Shown: positions 16,622 to 25,405, numbered from the stretch's first letter. The stretch: DNA of 64,000 nt from an uncultured Oscillospiraceae bacterium (GCA_934591895.1 CAKTPP010000008.1:1-64000), one strand, 5' to 3'. Made by a program: numbers and translations. Notes: generated by a model not told the origin, from the letters alone.

Positions 16622-16679
16622 CCAATTGTATTCAATTGGATAAACTGCTATACTGCAATTACATCCATGTGGATGTAAT
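16622..16679 (+). promoter_or_regulatory. promoter with two inverted repeats (probable MarR operators)
   Basis: TTGTAT (16626-16631), 17-bp spacer and TATACT (16649-16654). Repeat 1, CCAATTG-TATT-CAATTGG (16622-16639), covers the -35 box. Repeat 2, ATTACATCCA-TG-TGGATGTAAT (16658-16679), covers the start point. Both arms are perfect, so MarR-dimer binding at both would block transcription. Confidence 0.65.
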
Positions 16680-16699
16680 AATATTTAGGGGGATAAAAA

Positions 16700-18811
16700 A
16701 TGAAAGGCCTCACCTTCAAGACCCGAGAGGGATGCAAAAAGCTGCTTGTGCTTTTTCTGATCCTGATTCTGGTCAGCAGCTTCTTCGCGCGCCTTGTGCA
16801 GACGGACTTTGGTAATCTGAAAGTGGAACGCATTACCATTGACGCCCGCGGCGCAGAGCTCGACGGCGAGCTCTATTATCCCGCCGGCACCACGAGTAAG
16901 GACCTCTATCCCGGAATTGTTATTACCCACGGCGGCGGCTGCACTTACATGTCGTCCAGAATCTGGGCGGAAGAGCTCGCCCGCAGAAACTTCGTGGTGC
17001 TGAACGTCAGCGCCTATGGCGCCGGAACCAGCGCCCAGCCCGACTACGATGAAAACGACCAGGGTATTGAAGGCCTGGACGGAAATCTGACGCCGATGGG
17101 TCTGCTCGACGCCAAAGCATTCCTCAGCTCCCTCAGCTTCGTTGACTCCACCCGGATCGGTATGGCGGGCCATTCGATGGGCTCCCGCCGCACCGGCTAC
17201 GCGGCCGTCATGGACTGCGGCTACCTCTCTCTGAATGACCGCCTGATCAACGTCCTCTACGATACCTTCGGCGAGACCTTCACGGAAGATGAAATCAATG
17301 AAGATGCCTACAAGCTGGCCGAGAGTCGGCTGAACGTGGATCAGCTCAAGTACTTCAACGACCTCGCGGCCGCGGAAACCGAGCTGTACAACGACGAGCT
17401 CCGTGCTATCTGCTTGATTGGCGGCGACGGCTCGGTCATCACCCACAAGCAGCCCGTCACGGTCGGCGGCATCGAAGTCCAGAGGAACTGCCAGGTCAAC
17501 ATGGGCATTCTCAACGGCGACTACGACACCGGCTACTACGACTACCCGTCCAGAGACACCTCCAAGGAAGCCTGGGAGACCGACGGCAAGGACATCGTGC
17601 TCGAAGAGTGGTATATCCTCAATGATGTGACCAACCACAGCACGACCGGCGGCCAACTCTACCAGACCTCGACCGCCTCGAACGCCGCGCTGAACGATGC
17701 GCTGGCCAACCGCACCACCCGCATCATCATCCGCAATCCTGAGACCCACTCCAAGAATTTCTTCTCCAACGACACCACCTCCGACCTGGTCAAGTACTTT
17801 GAGCAGTCCCTGCAGTACAACCGCGGTGACCTCGGCAGTGCGGACGCCGCTCCGCTGGATACCTCAAACATGACCTGGGGCTGGCGCGCGTTTTTCAACA
17901 TCATCGCGATGCTCTCCATGATCTTCATGCTGGCGGCTCTTGCCGGCATCCTCTTCCGCAGCCCGAGCTACGCGGACGCGGTCTGCGAGGCGGAGGATGA
18001 GCCCGCGCCGAACAAGAAGCTGGTGTGGGCGCTCGGCATCCTGACCGTCATCCTGACCGCCATCGCCATCTACATGACCAATAAGAAGGGCTTCTTCCTC
18101 TACAATCCCGGTAAGTTCCTTCCGCTCGGCCGTACCGCCACGATGACGATGTACTTCCTCGTTTCCATGACCGTCGTCTCGGTCATCATGCTCATCGTGA
18201 ACGTGCTGATCAGCAAGAAGACCACCGGAAAGACCGGCCTGGCTGAGTTGAACGTCCTGATCGCGCCGAAGAAGATCCTCAAGCATATTGCCGTCGCGCT
18301 GCTCCTCCTCTGTGCTGCCTACGGCTCTCTCATGGTCATCCAGTACTTGTTCGACCAGGATTACCGCTCCTGGATGACTGTCTTCTCTGCTATGAAAGTC
18401 GAGCACTGGTTCATCGCGCTCAAGTACCTCATCTTTGCCTTCCCAATGTACATCATCATGGGCATGGCCGTCAACTTCTCACACCGCACGGATATTCCCG
18501 AGTGGAAAGACACGCTGATCTCCATCATCGTCAACTCTGCCGGTGTGTGGATCATCTGCCTGATCAATATTCTCATCGCCAAGACCAGCTACGACGGCAC
18601 CCTGTTCAGCAGCTTCATCTGCAGCTACCAGTTCAATGTCTTCGTGCCGATCACCGTGTATCTGTCCCGCAAGCTGTACCGCATGACCAAGTCGATCTGG
18701 AGCGGCGCCATGCTTAACAGCTGCCTGGTCGTCTGGTCCATGGCCTGCACGCTGGGCATCAACGACATCTACCATGGCCAGAGCGTCATCAGCAACTTCT
18801 TCAACATCTGA
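16700..18811 (+). CDS. alpha/beta hydrolase fused to a polytopic membrane domain
   Basis: 703 residues. One N-terminal membrane helix (about 13-33); an alpha/beta-hydrolase domain (about 45-380) with THGGG as oxyanion region (76-80) and GHSMGS with nucleophile Ser159; NPETHS near residue 350 could hold the catalytic His. From about residue 392 on there are eight hydrophobic helices. The hydrolase domain would sit outside if the first helix is a signal anchor. Ribosome site AGGGGGA before ATG. Divergent from a MarR gene that probably represses it. Substrate unknown; a hydrolysed lipid, ester or antibiotic is possible. Confidence 0.8.
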   Translation: MKGLTFKTREGCKKLLVLFLILILVSSFFARLVQTDFGNLKVERITIDARGAELDGELYYPAGTTSKDLYPGIVITHGGGCTYMSSRIWAEELARRNFVVLNVSAYGAGTSAQPDYDENDQGIEGLDGNLTPMGLLDAKAFLSSLSFVDSTRIGMAGHSMGSRRTGYAAVMDCGYLSLNDRLINVLYDTFGETFTEDEINEDAYKLAESRLNVDQLKYFNDLAAAETELYNDELRAICLIGGDGSVITHKQPVTVGGIEVQRNCQVNMGILNGDYDTGYYDYPSRDTSKEAWETDGKDIVLEEWYILNDVTNHSTTGGQLYQTSTASNAALNDALANRTTRIIIRNPETHSKNFFSNDTTSDLVKYFEQSLQYNRGDLGSADAAPLDTSNMTWGWRAFFNIIAMLSMIFMLAALAGILFRSPSYADAVCEAEDEPAPNKKLVWALGILTVILTAIAIYMTNKKGFFLYNPGKFLPLGRTATMTMYFLVSMTVVSVIMLIVNVLISKKTTGKTGLAELNVLIAPKKILKHIAVALLLLCAAYGSLMVIQYLFDQDYRSWMTVFSAMKVEHWFIALKYLIFAFPMYIIMGMAVNFSHRTDIPEWKDTLISIIVNSAGVWIICLINILIAKTSYDGTLFSSFICSYQFNVFVPITVYLSRKLYRMTKSIWSGAMLNSCLVVWSMACTLGINDIYHGQSVISNFFNI

Positions 18812-18870
18812 TGTCCCCCTTTCTTCACTTTCCTCCTTGCTCGGCTCTTTTGAGGGCTGAAACCAACCGC

Positions 18871-18906
18871 AAAGAGCACACTGCATCGGCAGTGTGCTCT
18901 TTTTTC
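18871..18906 (+). terminator. terminator of the hydrolase gene
   Basis: Stem AGAGCACACTGC / GCAGTGTGCTCT followed by TTTTTC. Confidence 0.88.
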
Positions 18907-18986
18907 TCTGTCAGACAAGAATCACTTCATGGGCGGCACCATGCGGATGTCGCGGATGTCATTTTGTCGGGACGTTTTAGGGGGAA

Positions 18987-20207
18987 TCAGGGGTCCGTAT
19001 CGGCTGACGGGACATTTCCTCTCCGATACAGGACCAGGAAGCAAATCAGTGTACCCAGAGCCGCCAGAAACAGCAGGAGGCGCAGCACCAGATCAGTGCC
19101 GTTCAGGTCGAGCAGCTTCCCGAAAATGATCGACGCGAAGAAGGAGAAAAGGAGCGGCGCCCCGTTGATCATGCTCTGGGCGGTCGCGCTGTTCCGGTGG
19201 GGGATTGTTTCGCGGACGTATTCCACCGAAGCGGGATGGAGCAGACCCGTTGAGAAGGCGTGGAACAGGGAGGCGCCCCAAAGCGCACCGACGCTGGCGG
19301 CCAGGCAATAGCCGGCAATCTTCAAGGTGTAGAAGAGCATACTGGCAAACAGGAGCGCAGCAACGCTCCACTTTTTCCGAAACCGGGAAAAGAGGAAGAT
19401 CACCGGCACTTCCAGAAAGGAAAGGAAGGCGCCCAGAGCGCCGAAAGAAGCGATGCTTCCGCCCACGTTCTGCACCACATTGACAAGGAAAAGTGTCAGG
19501 GACTTGTTGGCGCAGGAAACCAGCGCAATGCCCAGCACCAAGGGAAGGAACCACGGAGAACTCTTCAGAATGGAGGAAAGAGCGGAGATCTGGAAACCGC
19601 CTTCCTCTGCGCGGCTCGTGGCCGTTTCCGCATGGATACCGTTATGGCGGATGCACTCCGCTGCGATGGCCAGAAGAACAAAGAGACCATGCGCCAGCAG
19701 GAGCAGGGGAAGGGCGTGCAGCATCTCCAGAAGATAGCCGAGCAGCAGGGATCCCAGTGCATAGCCCAAAGATCCGAGCCCCCGGGCGAAGCCGAAGTCG
19801 ATTTCCATACCCTCCCCCCGGAGGTCCAGATAGATCTTCGATACCAGGCTGCCGAGCACCTGGGTCAGCGACAGATAGAGCGTGTATCCAGCGGACACCG
19901 TGAGACAGGGCCTGCCGGGGCAAAGAATTGCGGGAAGCAGCAAGGTCTGTGCGGTGACAGTGATGAACAGGGCATAGTATGCGCTTTGGCCGCCTGTACG
20001 GTCGATGCGCGCGGAGACGAAAAGCATTAAAGCGAAGCCAATCACGGATGAGGCTGCGCTGATCGTACCGATCTCGGCGTTGAGAAAACCGATCTCTTGC
20101 AGGAAAGCGGCTGCGAAGCCAACAAAGGCACAGCCGCCGGTCCAGTACAGCAGCTGCATGAGATTGTACAAGCGCTGGGGAGATAACCCTTTCTTTTTTA
20201 CACTCAT
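18987..20207 (-). CDS. MFS transporter
   Basis: 406 residues and about 12 transmembrane helices in two halves; resembles the MFS_1_like/nucleoside-symporter-like branch. The conserved loop between helices 2 and 3 is present in altered form (SARIDRTGG). The start at 20207 (MSVKKKG) follows AAAGGAGGT by about eight nt; a longer open frame upstream has no ribosome site. Convergent with the hydrolase gene, inside the repeat-bounded segment. Substrate unknown. Confidence 0.85.
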   Translation of the reverse strand: MSVKKKGLSPQRLYNLMQLLYWTGGCAFVGFAAAFLQEIGFLNAEIGTISAASSVIGFALMLFVSARIDRTGGQSAYYALFITVTAQTLLLPAILCPGRPCLTVSAGYTLYLSLTQVLGSLVSKIYLDLRGEGMEIDFGFARGLGSLGYALGSLLLGYLLEMLHALPLLLLAHGLFVLLAIAAECIRHNGIHAETATSRAEEGGFQISALSSILKSSPWFLPLVLGIALVSCANKSLTLFLVNVVQNVGGSIASFGALGAFLSFLEVPVIFLFSRFRKKWSVAALLFASMLFYTLKIAGYCLAASVGALWGASLFHAFSTGLLHPASVEYVRETIPHRNSATAQSMINGAPLLFSFFASIIFGKLLDLNGTDLVLRLLLFLAALGTLICFLVLYRRGNVPSADTDP

Positions 20208-20369
20208 GATACAGACCTCCTTTCCGACGCTTCTAGGAGTTTGTGAACACACTGTTTCTCCGATTTTAAAGACGCATTCATTGTAGCGGAAAAAGAAAAC
20301 GATATCAATAGAAAACGCATCGGAAGCACTGTAATTGACAACACTTGGGAACTGTTGATGGAAGGAATT

Positions 20370-20557
20370 CGCATGAAGCACAGATCATCGCCGCGCTGCT
20401 TTTTCTGGTTCTGGTCATTGTGTTCTTTCTGATCCGCATCAACCGGAAGTGCAGGCGGTAACGCCTGATGCACAAAAAAGTCACCCCCGCGCTTGCCGCA
20501 ATGACAAGCGCGGGGGGTTTTGCATGCACGAGCAGCCGAGTTTTTGCTGACATCGGC
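20370..20557. repeat. right direct repeat (deleted DUF3784 copy and terminator)
   Basis: Second copy of the sequence at 15436-15837, including a terminator-like hairpin at 20485-20522. It ends 18 bp before the purF stop codon region. Confidence 0.85.
20373..20461 (+). pseudogene. DUF3784 remnant (internal deletion and frameshift)
   Basis: Start and end of the gene at 15439 are joined here. The missing 213 bp correspond to 15482-15694, which lie between two GGTTCTGG 8-mers (15474-15481 and 15687-15694) in the intact copy, so the junction keeps one 8-mer: a textbook short-repeat deletion. One base is also missing near codon 3, which destroys the frame. Confidence 0.88.
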
Positions 20558-20575
20558 TGAAGGTACGCGGGGGCG

Positions 20576-22000
20576 TCATTCTCTTTCGCTGAGTCCGCGC
20601 TCAAAGCGGAGCTTGGCCTTTTTCTCCGGCACCTCAACGGGATATTTCCCCGTGAAGCAGCCGGTGCAGAAGCCCTTGCCGCACTCGGCGAGCTTTGTCA
20701 CGCTGTCGGTGCTGAGATATCCGAGGGAGTCGACGCCGATGATCTCCGCGATCTCCGGGATCGTGTGGCTGCATGCGATGAGGTTCTCGCGGGAGTCGAC
20801 GTCCGTCCCGAAATAGCAGGGGTTGAGAAACGGCGGCGCGGACACGCGCATATGAACCTCTGCCGCACCGGCCTCACGGACGAGCTTTACGATGTGGGCG
20901 CAGGTGGTGCCGCGGACGATGGAGTCGTCGATCAGCACCACGCGCTTGCCCCGGATGGTGGAGGAGATGGTGTTGAGCTTGATGTTTACGGATTTTTCCC
21001 GCTGGCTCTGCTCCGGCTGGATAAAGGTGCGGGCGATATACTTGTTTTTGATGAAGCCCACGCCGTACGGGATGCCGGACTGCTTGGAATAGCCAAGGGC
21101 GGCATCCAGGCCGGAGTCCGGCACGCCGATGACCACGTCCGCCTGAACGGGGTGCTCCAGCGCCAGAAAGGCTCCGGCGCGCTGCCGCGCGGTGTGGACG
21201 CAGCTGCCGTCAATGACGGAGTCCGGACGGGCAAAGTAGATGTACTCAAAGACGCACAGCGAGCGGGGGCACTGACCGCAGTGTGTGGTTATGCTGCGCA
21301 GACCGCCCTTGTCCGCGATGACGATCTCGCCGGGGCGCACGTCCCGCACGAACTGCGCACCGATGCCGTCGAGCGCACAGCTCTCGGAGGCAAAGACCCA
21401 GCCGTCTCCCAGCCTTCCGATGCAGAGCGGCCGGAAGCCGTGGGGATCCCGGACGGCGATCAGCTTCTGGGGCGACATGATGACCAGCGAGTACGCGCCC
21501 TTGATCCTGTCCATGGCGGCAGAGACCGCGTCCTCAATGGAGGGGGTGCGCAGGCGCTCGTTGGTGATGGTGTAGGCGATGACCTCGGTGTCGCTGGTGG
21601 TGTGGAATATCGCGCCGTTGAGCTCCAGCGCCTCCCGCAGCTCGGCGGCGTTTGTCAGGTTGCCGTTGTGGGCGAGTGCCATGCTGCCCTTGACGTGGTT
21701 GATGATCAGGGGCTGGGCGTTTTCGCGGCTCTTTCTGCCGGTGGTGGCATAGCGGACGTGCCCCACCGCCAGCTGGCCTCCGCCGAGCTTTTGCAGACGC
21801 TCGGGGGAGAAGACCTCACCGACAAGGCCGAGATCCTTATATCCCGATATGACGCCGTCGTCGTTGACGGCGATGCCGCAGCTCTCCTGTCCCCGGTGCT
21901 GGAGGGCGAACAGGGCGCTGTAGGTCAGCCCGGCAACGTCCGCCGTGCCGCCGCTGTAAATGCCGAAAACGCCGCACTCCTCATGAATTTCAGAAAACAT
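20576..22000 (-). CDS. purF: amidophosphoribosyltransferase
   Basis: 474 residues; first step of purine synthesis (PRPP plus glutamine to phosphoribosylamine). Glutaminase domain begins after a short propeptide, with Cys9 (EECGVFGIY) as the future N-terminal nucleophile. The C-terminal phosphoribosyltransferase domain has the PRPP loop VVLIDDSIVRGTT. Cysteines near the C-terminus (ECGKGFCTGC) match the [4Fe-4S] B. subtilis-type enzyme. Lies 15 nt downstream of purC and is presumably translated from the same transcript. Confidence 0.95.
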   Translation of the reverse strand: MFSEIHEECGVFGIYSGGTADVAGLTYSALFALQHRGQESCGIAVNDDGVISGYKDLGLVGEVFSPERLQKLGGGQLAVGHVRYATTGRKSRENAQPLIINHVKGSMALAHNGNLTNAAELREALELNGAIFHTTSDTEVIAYTITNERLRTPSIEDAVSAAMDRIKGAYSLVIMSPQKLIAVRDPHGFRPLCIGRLGDGWVFASESCALDGIGAQFVRDVRPGEIVIADKGGLRSITTHCGQCPRSLCVFEYIYFARPDSVIDGSCVHTARQRAGAFLALEHPVQADVVIGVPDSGLDAALGYSKQSGIPYGVGFIKNKYIARTFIQPEQSQREKSVNIKLNTISSTIRGKRVVLIDDSIVRGTTCAHIVKLVREAGAAEVHMRVSAPPFLNPCYFGTDVDSRENLIACSHTIPEIAEIIGVDSLGYLSTDSVTKLAECGKGFCTGCFTGKYPVEVPEKKAKLRFERGLSERE

Positions 22001-22015
22001 AGAACCGCCGATCCG

Positions 22016-22726
22016 TCACGCGCCGAGCATACGGCGCAGGATCTCCTGATACGCGCCCTCCACATTGCCGAGGTCACGGCGGAAACGATCCTTGTCCAGC
22101 TTTTCGTGGGTCGTCTCGTCCCAGAGACGGCAGGTGTCGGGGCTGATCTCGTCGGCGAGGACGATGCTGCCGTCGGGCAGACGGCCGAACTCCAGCTTGA
22201 AGTCCACAAGGTCGATGCCGATGCCCTTCATGATGCCCTTGAGCAGGTCGTTGACCCGGAAGGCCAGCGCCTTGATCTGCTCCAGCTCCTCGGCCGTTGC
22301 CAGCTTCAGAGCCAGCGCATGGTAGGAGTTGATGAGCGGGTCGCCGAGGCTGTCGTTTTTATAAGAGAACTCGATGGTGGGGGCATCAAACACAATGCCC
22401 TCCTCCACGCCGTACCGCTTGGCGAAGGAGCCGGCGGAGATGTTGCGGATGATGACCTCGAGGGGGACGATGGTGACCTTCTTGACGAGGGTCTCCCGGT
22501 CGGAAAGCTCCCGCACGAAGTGGGTGGGCACTCCCTGCTCCTCCAGCAGCGTCATCAGGTGGTTGGTCACCCGGTTGTTGATGACGCCCTTTCCGGCAAT
22601 AGTCCCTCTTTTTTCGCCGTTAAACGCGGTGGCGTCGTCCTTGTATTCGACGATCAGCAGGTCAGGGTCGTCGGTGCGAAAGACCATCTTGGCCTTGCCT
22701 TCGTACAGCTGTTCCAGCTTCTGCAT
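22016..22726 (-). CDS. purC: phosphoribosylaminoimidazole-succinocarboxamide synthase
   Basis: 236 residues, normal length. Starts MQKLEQLYEGKAK and shows SAICAR synthetase signatures (EVIIRNISAGSF, LVDFKLEFG, LADEISPDTCRLWD). It joins CAIR with aspartate using ATP. The ATG at 22726 follows GGAGGT; the much longer open frame upstream is non-coding. First gene of a purC-purF unit with the rest of the pathway elsewhere. Confidence 0.95.
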   Translation of the reverse strand: MQKLEQLYEGKAKMVFRTDDPDLLIVEYKDDATAFNGEKRGTIAGKGVINNRVTNHLMTLLEEQGVPTHFVRELSDRETLVKKVTIVPLEVIIRNISAGSFAKRYGVEEGIVFDAPTIEFSYKNDSLGDPLINSYHALALKLATAEELEQIKALAFRVNDLLKGIMKGIGIDLVDFKLEFGRLPDGSIVLADEISPDTCRLWDETTHEKLDKDRFRRDLGNVEGAYQEILRRMLGA

Positions 22727-22779
22727 AGCGATACCTCCATGATGAATTGATTTTTTTGGCAGAGCGTTTTTATACTGTG

Positions 22780-22808
22780 ATATTAGACCGAACGGCTCAG
22801 AAAAACAA
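22780..22808 (-). promoter_or_regulatory. promoter of purC-purF
   Basis: Minus strand: TTGTTT, 17-bp spacer, TAATAT. A single CCGAAC (22788-22793), the core of a PurR box, lies inside the spacer, but no second box was found. The rest of 22809-23065 shows no gene or structure I can name. Confidence 0.6.
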
Positions 22809-23065
22809 TATTTTTTCAAGGCATTTGCGCGATTTCGGATGGAGTCACAATGACAGCGGGAGAATGCCCTCTGTTTATGTTCGTTTTGCTCCCACACTCC
22901 GGCGCACCATGTGCCGGGAGACGCTCCCACACGGAGCGGAGACGCTGTACCGCTGTGAAAAACGCACAATTGCAGCAGCCCTACACTGTGCATTTTCCCT
23001 ATGACCGGCTCCTGCTTTTTGCCTGCACGCTGCGCGGCGTTTCTGCGAAAAGCGGCAGGGAATTT

Positions 23066-23110
23066 CCAATTCCCGAAATTGGTTGCAAAGCAGGGGATAT
23101 ATGGTATACT
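23066..23110 (+). promoter_or_regulatory. promoter with inverted repeat, before the ATPase-CYTH gene
   Basis: TTGCAA (23083-23088), 16-bp spacer, TATACT (23105-23110). An inverted repeat CCAATT-CCCGA-AATTGG (23066-23082) abuts the -35 box. Confidence 0.55.
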
Positions 23111-23111
23111 T

Positions 23112-23242
23112 GACATATCACGGCGGTGTACAAATGGGAGGTCGGCAGCGCAAAGCCGGGCTTGGAGACGGCGCGGAAACTGGCCGCGCTCTTTCAGGTG
23201 AGTGTGGAGCAGCTGCTGCGTATCCGGGAGGGGGAAAAGAAC
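23112..23242 (+). pseudogene. remnant of an XRE helix-turn-helix domain
   Basis: The frame that continues into the ATPase encodes, from about 23114, the second half of an XRE domain: YKWEVGSAKPGLETARKLA then LFQVSVEQLL, which matches the usual recognition helix to helix 5 pattern. A TGA at 23111-23113 and the promoter lie just before it and the first helices are absent. A GTG at 23126 could start translation, but it has no ribosome site. Confidence 0.6.
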
Positions 23243-24328
23243 GTGGATGTCAAAAAAATCGTGATCACAGGCGGACCGAGCGCCGGCAAGACGACTGCCA
23301 TGAGCTGGATCCAGAACGCGTTTACGCAAAAGGGGTATGTGGTTTTGTTCGTGCCGGAGACGGCGACGGAGCTGATCACGGGCGGTGTCGCCCCGTGGAC
23401 GTGCGGCTCAAACTCGGACTATCAGAAATGCCAGATGCACCTGCAGCTTGAAAAGGAACGCGTTTTTGAGCAGGCGGCGAAAACCATGAACGCCGGCAAG
23501 GTGCTCATCGTGTGTGACCGCGGTGCGCTGGACAACAAGGCGTATATGGACAGCGTGGAGTTTGCCGCCGTCCTTGCGCATCTGGGCACGGATGAGATCA
23601 CGCTGCGTGACGGCTATGATGCGGTGTTTCATCTGGTAACGGCGGCAAAGGGCGCGGTTGAGTTTTACACGACGGCGAACAATGCGGCCCGCACGGAGAC
23701 GCCGGAACAGGCGGCGGCGCTGGATGATCGGCTTATTGCCGCGTGGACAGGGCATCCGCATCTACGTGTCATTGATAATGCGACGGATTTTGAGGACAAG
23801 CTCAAGCGCCTCATCGCCGAGATCTCCGCCTTCCTCGGCGAGCCGGAGCCGCTGGAGATCGAGCGCAAATATCTCATCGAATACCCGGACATGAAATGGC
23901 TCGCGTCTCTGCCCAACTGCCGGAAGGTCGAGATCATCCAGACGTATCTGACCTCCGCGCCGGGCGAGGAGACGCGCGTGCGTCAGCGGGGGGCTGACGG
24001 GCACTATGTCTATTACCTGACCACCAAGCGGACGGTCTCGGATCTCAAGCGCGTGGAGATCGAGCGGCGGCTGTCCGAGCGGGAGTATTTGCGCCTGCTG
24101 ATGGACGCCGACCCGACGCGGCGGCCGATCCGGAAGGATCGCTACTGCCTGACGTATGACAACCAGTATTTTGAGATCGATGTATACCCCTTCTGGGATG
24201 ACCGAGCGATCGTTGAGATCGAGCTGCGGGATGAAGCCCAGACCGTTCGCTTCCCCGAAAAGCTCCGCCTCATCCGGGAAGTGACCGACGACGCTGCGTA
24301 CAAAAACGCGGCATTGGCGCGCATTTGA
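23243..24328 (+). CDS. AAA-type ATPase with CYTH (triphosphate tunnel) domain
   Basis: 361 residues from the GTG at 23243, which follows GGAGGGGG by 8 nt (the frame is open from 23126, see the HTH remnant). An N-terminal P-loop domain (about 1-185) has GGPSAGKTT and CDRGALD. The C-terminal CYTH domain (about 195-360) starts with the EIERKYL signature and continues with alternating acidic/basic strands that form a triphosphate-binding tunnel. Such proteins may hydrolyse or transfer triphosphates. Monocistronic with its own terminator. Biological substrate unknown. Confidence 0.8.
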   Translation: MDVKKIVITGGPSAGKTTAMSWIQNAFTQKGYVVLFVPETATELITGGVAPWTCGSNSDYQKCQMHLQLEKERVFEQAAKTMNAGKVLIVCDRGALDNKAYMDSVEFAAVLAHLGTDEITLRDGYDAVFHLVTAAKGAVEFYTTANNAARTETPEQAAALDDRLIAAWTGHPHLRVIDNATDFEDKLKRLIAEISAFLGEPEPLEIERKYLIEYPDMKWLASLPNCRKVEIIQTYLTSAPGEETRVRQRGADGHYVYYLTTKRTVSDLKRVEIERRLSEREYLRLLMDADPTRRPIRKDRYCLTYDNQYFEIDVYPFWDDRAIVEIELRDEAQTVRFPEKLRLIREVTDDAAYKNAALARI

Positions 24329-24345
24329 AAGGAGCGTCCCGACGT

Positions 24346-24378
24346 ATGCGGCTGAGCGCTTGCCGCATCCCGTTTTTG
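24346..24378 (+). terminator. terminator of the ATPase-CYTH gene
   Basis: Stem ATGCGGC / GCCGCAT followed by CCCGTTTTTG. Confidence 0.65.
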
Positions 24379-24404
24379 TGACGCGAAAACATATGTGACA
24401 CCAC

Positions 24405-24433
24405 TCGACAGAACCGGTTTTGCGTGCTATAGT
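24405..24433 (+). promoter_or_regulatory. promoter of the SGNH hydrolase gene
   Basis: TCGACA (24405-24410), 17-bp spacer, TATAGT (24428-24433). It excludes start codons before about 24440. Confidence 0.65.
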
Positions 24434-24470
24434 AAGAGAACAGTTTGTTTGGAAGGGATGTTTTCAGCAA

Positions 24471-25271
24471 GTGGAACGCAAAGGCAACCAGAAAAAGACG
24501 GCGCGCAACGTCATCATCATCCTGTGTGTGGTGCTCGTGGCGGTGTCGATCCCGGTAATTATGGCGCTCAGTAAGTCACACAGCCAGCAGACGCCGGCGG
24601 AGACCACGCCCACACCGACCGCGCCCCCTGCGGAGGAGACCGTCAGCGCGACGCCGTCGATCGAGCTGCCGCCGTACGGCGGCTATTCGTTTGACAACGA
24701 CGAGCTGGTGCAGCTGTCCGACTGCGCGTTTGTCGGCGACAGTATCTGCAGCGGCCTGTTCGTCTATGACGTGCTGCCGAAGGATATGGTCGTTGCGACC
24801 GGAAACGTCGGCATCCGCAGCCTGCGGGAATATACGTTTGACATCGCCGGCGGTACGTATACCGCGCTCGAGGCGCTGAAGGTCATCGACCCGAAGTATG
24901 TCATCTTCTCCATGGGCATGAACGATATCAACATGACCAGCGAGGAGACCTACTGCCAGAACTACCTCAGCTTCCTTGCCGACACGCAGGCGGAGCTGCC
25001 GTCGGCAAAGCTGTATGTCGCATCGATCACGCCGATCGATGCCGGGTCGAACTTCGCCTCGAACGAGAAGATCGACCGCTATAATGCCGCGGCCAAGGCT
25101 GCCGTCGAGCAGGCGGGCTACGGATTTATCGACGTCACGACGAACCTGCGCAACGACACGGGCGGTCTCAACCCGGATTGCGGCGGCGGCGACGGTATCC
25201 ACGTCAACAAGCTCGGCTATTACTCGATGCTGACCGACGTGGCCAAGCGCCTCGTGGCCGACCGGCACTGA
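24471..25271 (+). CDS. membrane-anchored SGNH/GDSL-type hydrolase
   Basis: 266 residues from the GTG at 24471 (GGAAGGGA 12 nt upstream). A basic N-terminus and one helix (about 13-33) anchor the protein; a Pro/Thr/Glu-rich linker leads to an SGNH domain with GDSICSG (nucleophile Ser), GMNDIN and GDGIHVN (Asp-His). Likely extracytoplasmic. Family members remove acetyl or acyl groups from cell-wall or surface polysaccharides, but the substrate here is unknown. Between a promoter and a strong terminator, so monocistronic. Confidence 0.82.
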   Translation: MERKGNQKKTARNVIIILCVVLVAVSIPVIMALSKSHSQQTPAETTPTPTAPPAEETVSATPSIELPPYGGYSFDNDELVQLSDCAFVGDSICSGLFVYDVLPKDMVVATGNVGIRSLREYTFDIAGGTYTALEALKVIDPKYVIFSMGMNDINMTSEETYCQNYLSFLADTQAELPSAKLYVASITPIDAGSNFASNEKIDRYNAAAKAAVEQAGYGFIDVTTNLRNDTGGLNPDCGGGDGIHVNKLGYYSMLTDVAKRLVADRH

Positions 25272-25278
25272 TCCGTAC

Positions 25279-25313
25279 AAAAAAGGAAAGGGCGGGCACC
25301 CTTTCCTTTTTTG
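25279..25313 (+). terminator. terminator of the SGNH gene
   Basis: Stem AAAAAGGAAAGGG / CCCTTTCCTTTTT, ending in a T6 run. Confidence 0.88.
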
Positions 25314-25338
25314 CTGCCCGCCGGCGCGCACAAAGGTG

Positions 25339-25367
25339 TTGACAAATGCGTATAGCGGCATTATAAT
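25339..25367 (+). promoter_or_regulatory. consensus sigma-A promoter of the DUF134-NifX gene
   Basis: TTGACA (25339-25344), exactly 17 bp, TATAAT (25362-25367): a perfect consensus promoter. Confidence 0.85.
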
Positions 25368-25405
25368 CGGCATATACCGAAAACAACAGCTCTGGAGGTG
25401 ACGCT

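Noticed and set aside
20765..22750. 661-codon open frame opposite purF and purC
   Set aside because: Shadow frame; both pur genes are unmistakable on the minus strand.
22786..22795. PurR box before purC
   Set aside because: Only one CCGAAC core is present and its flanks do not fit; PurR boxes normally come as an inverted pair.
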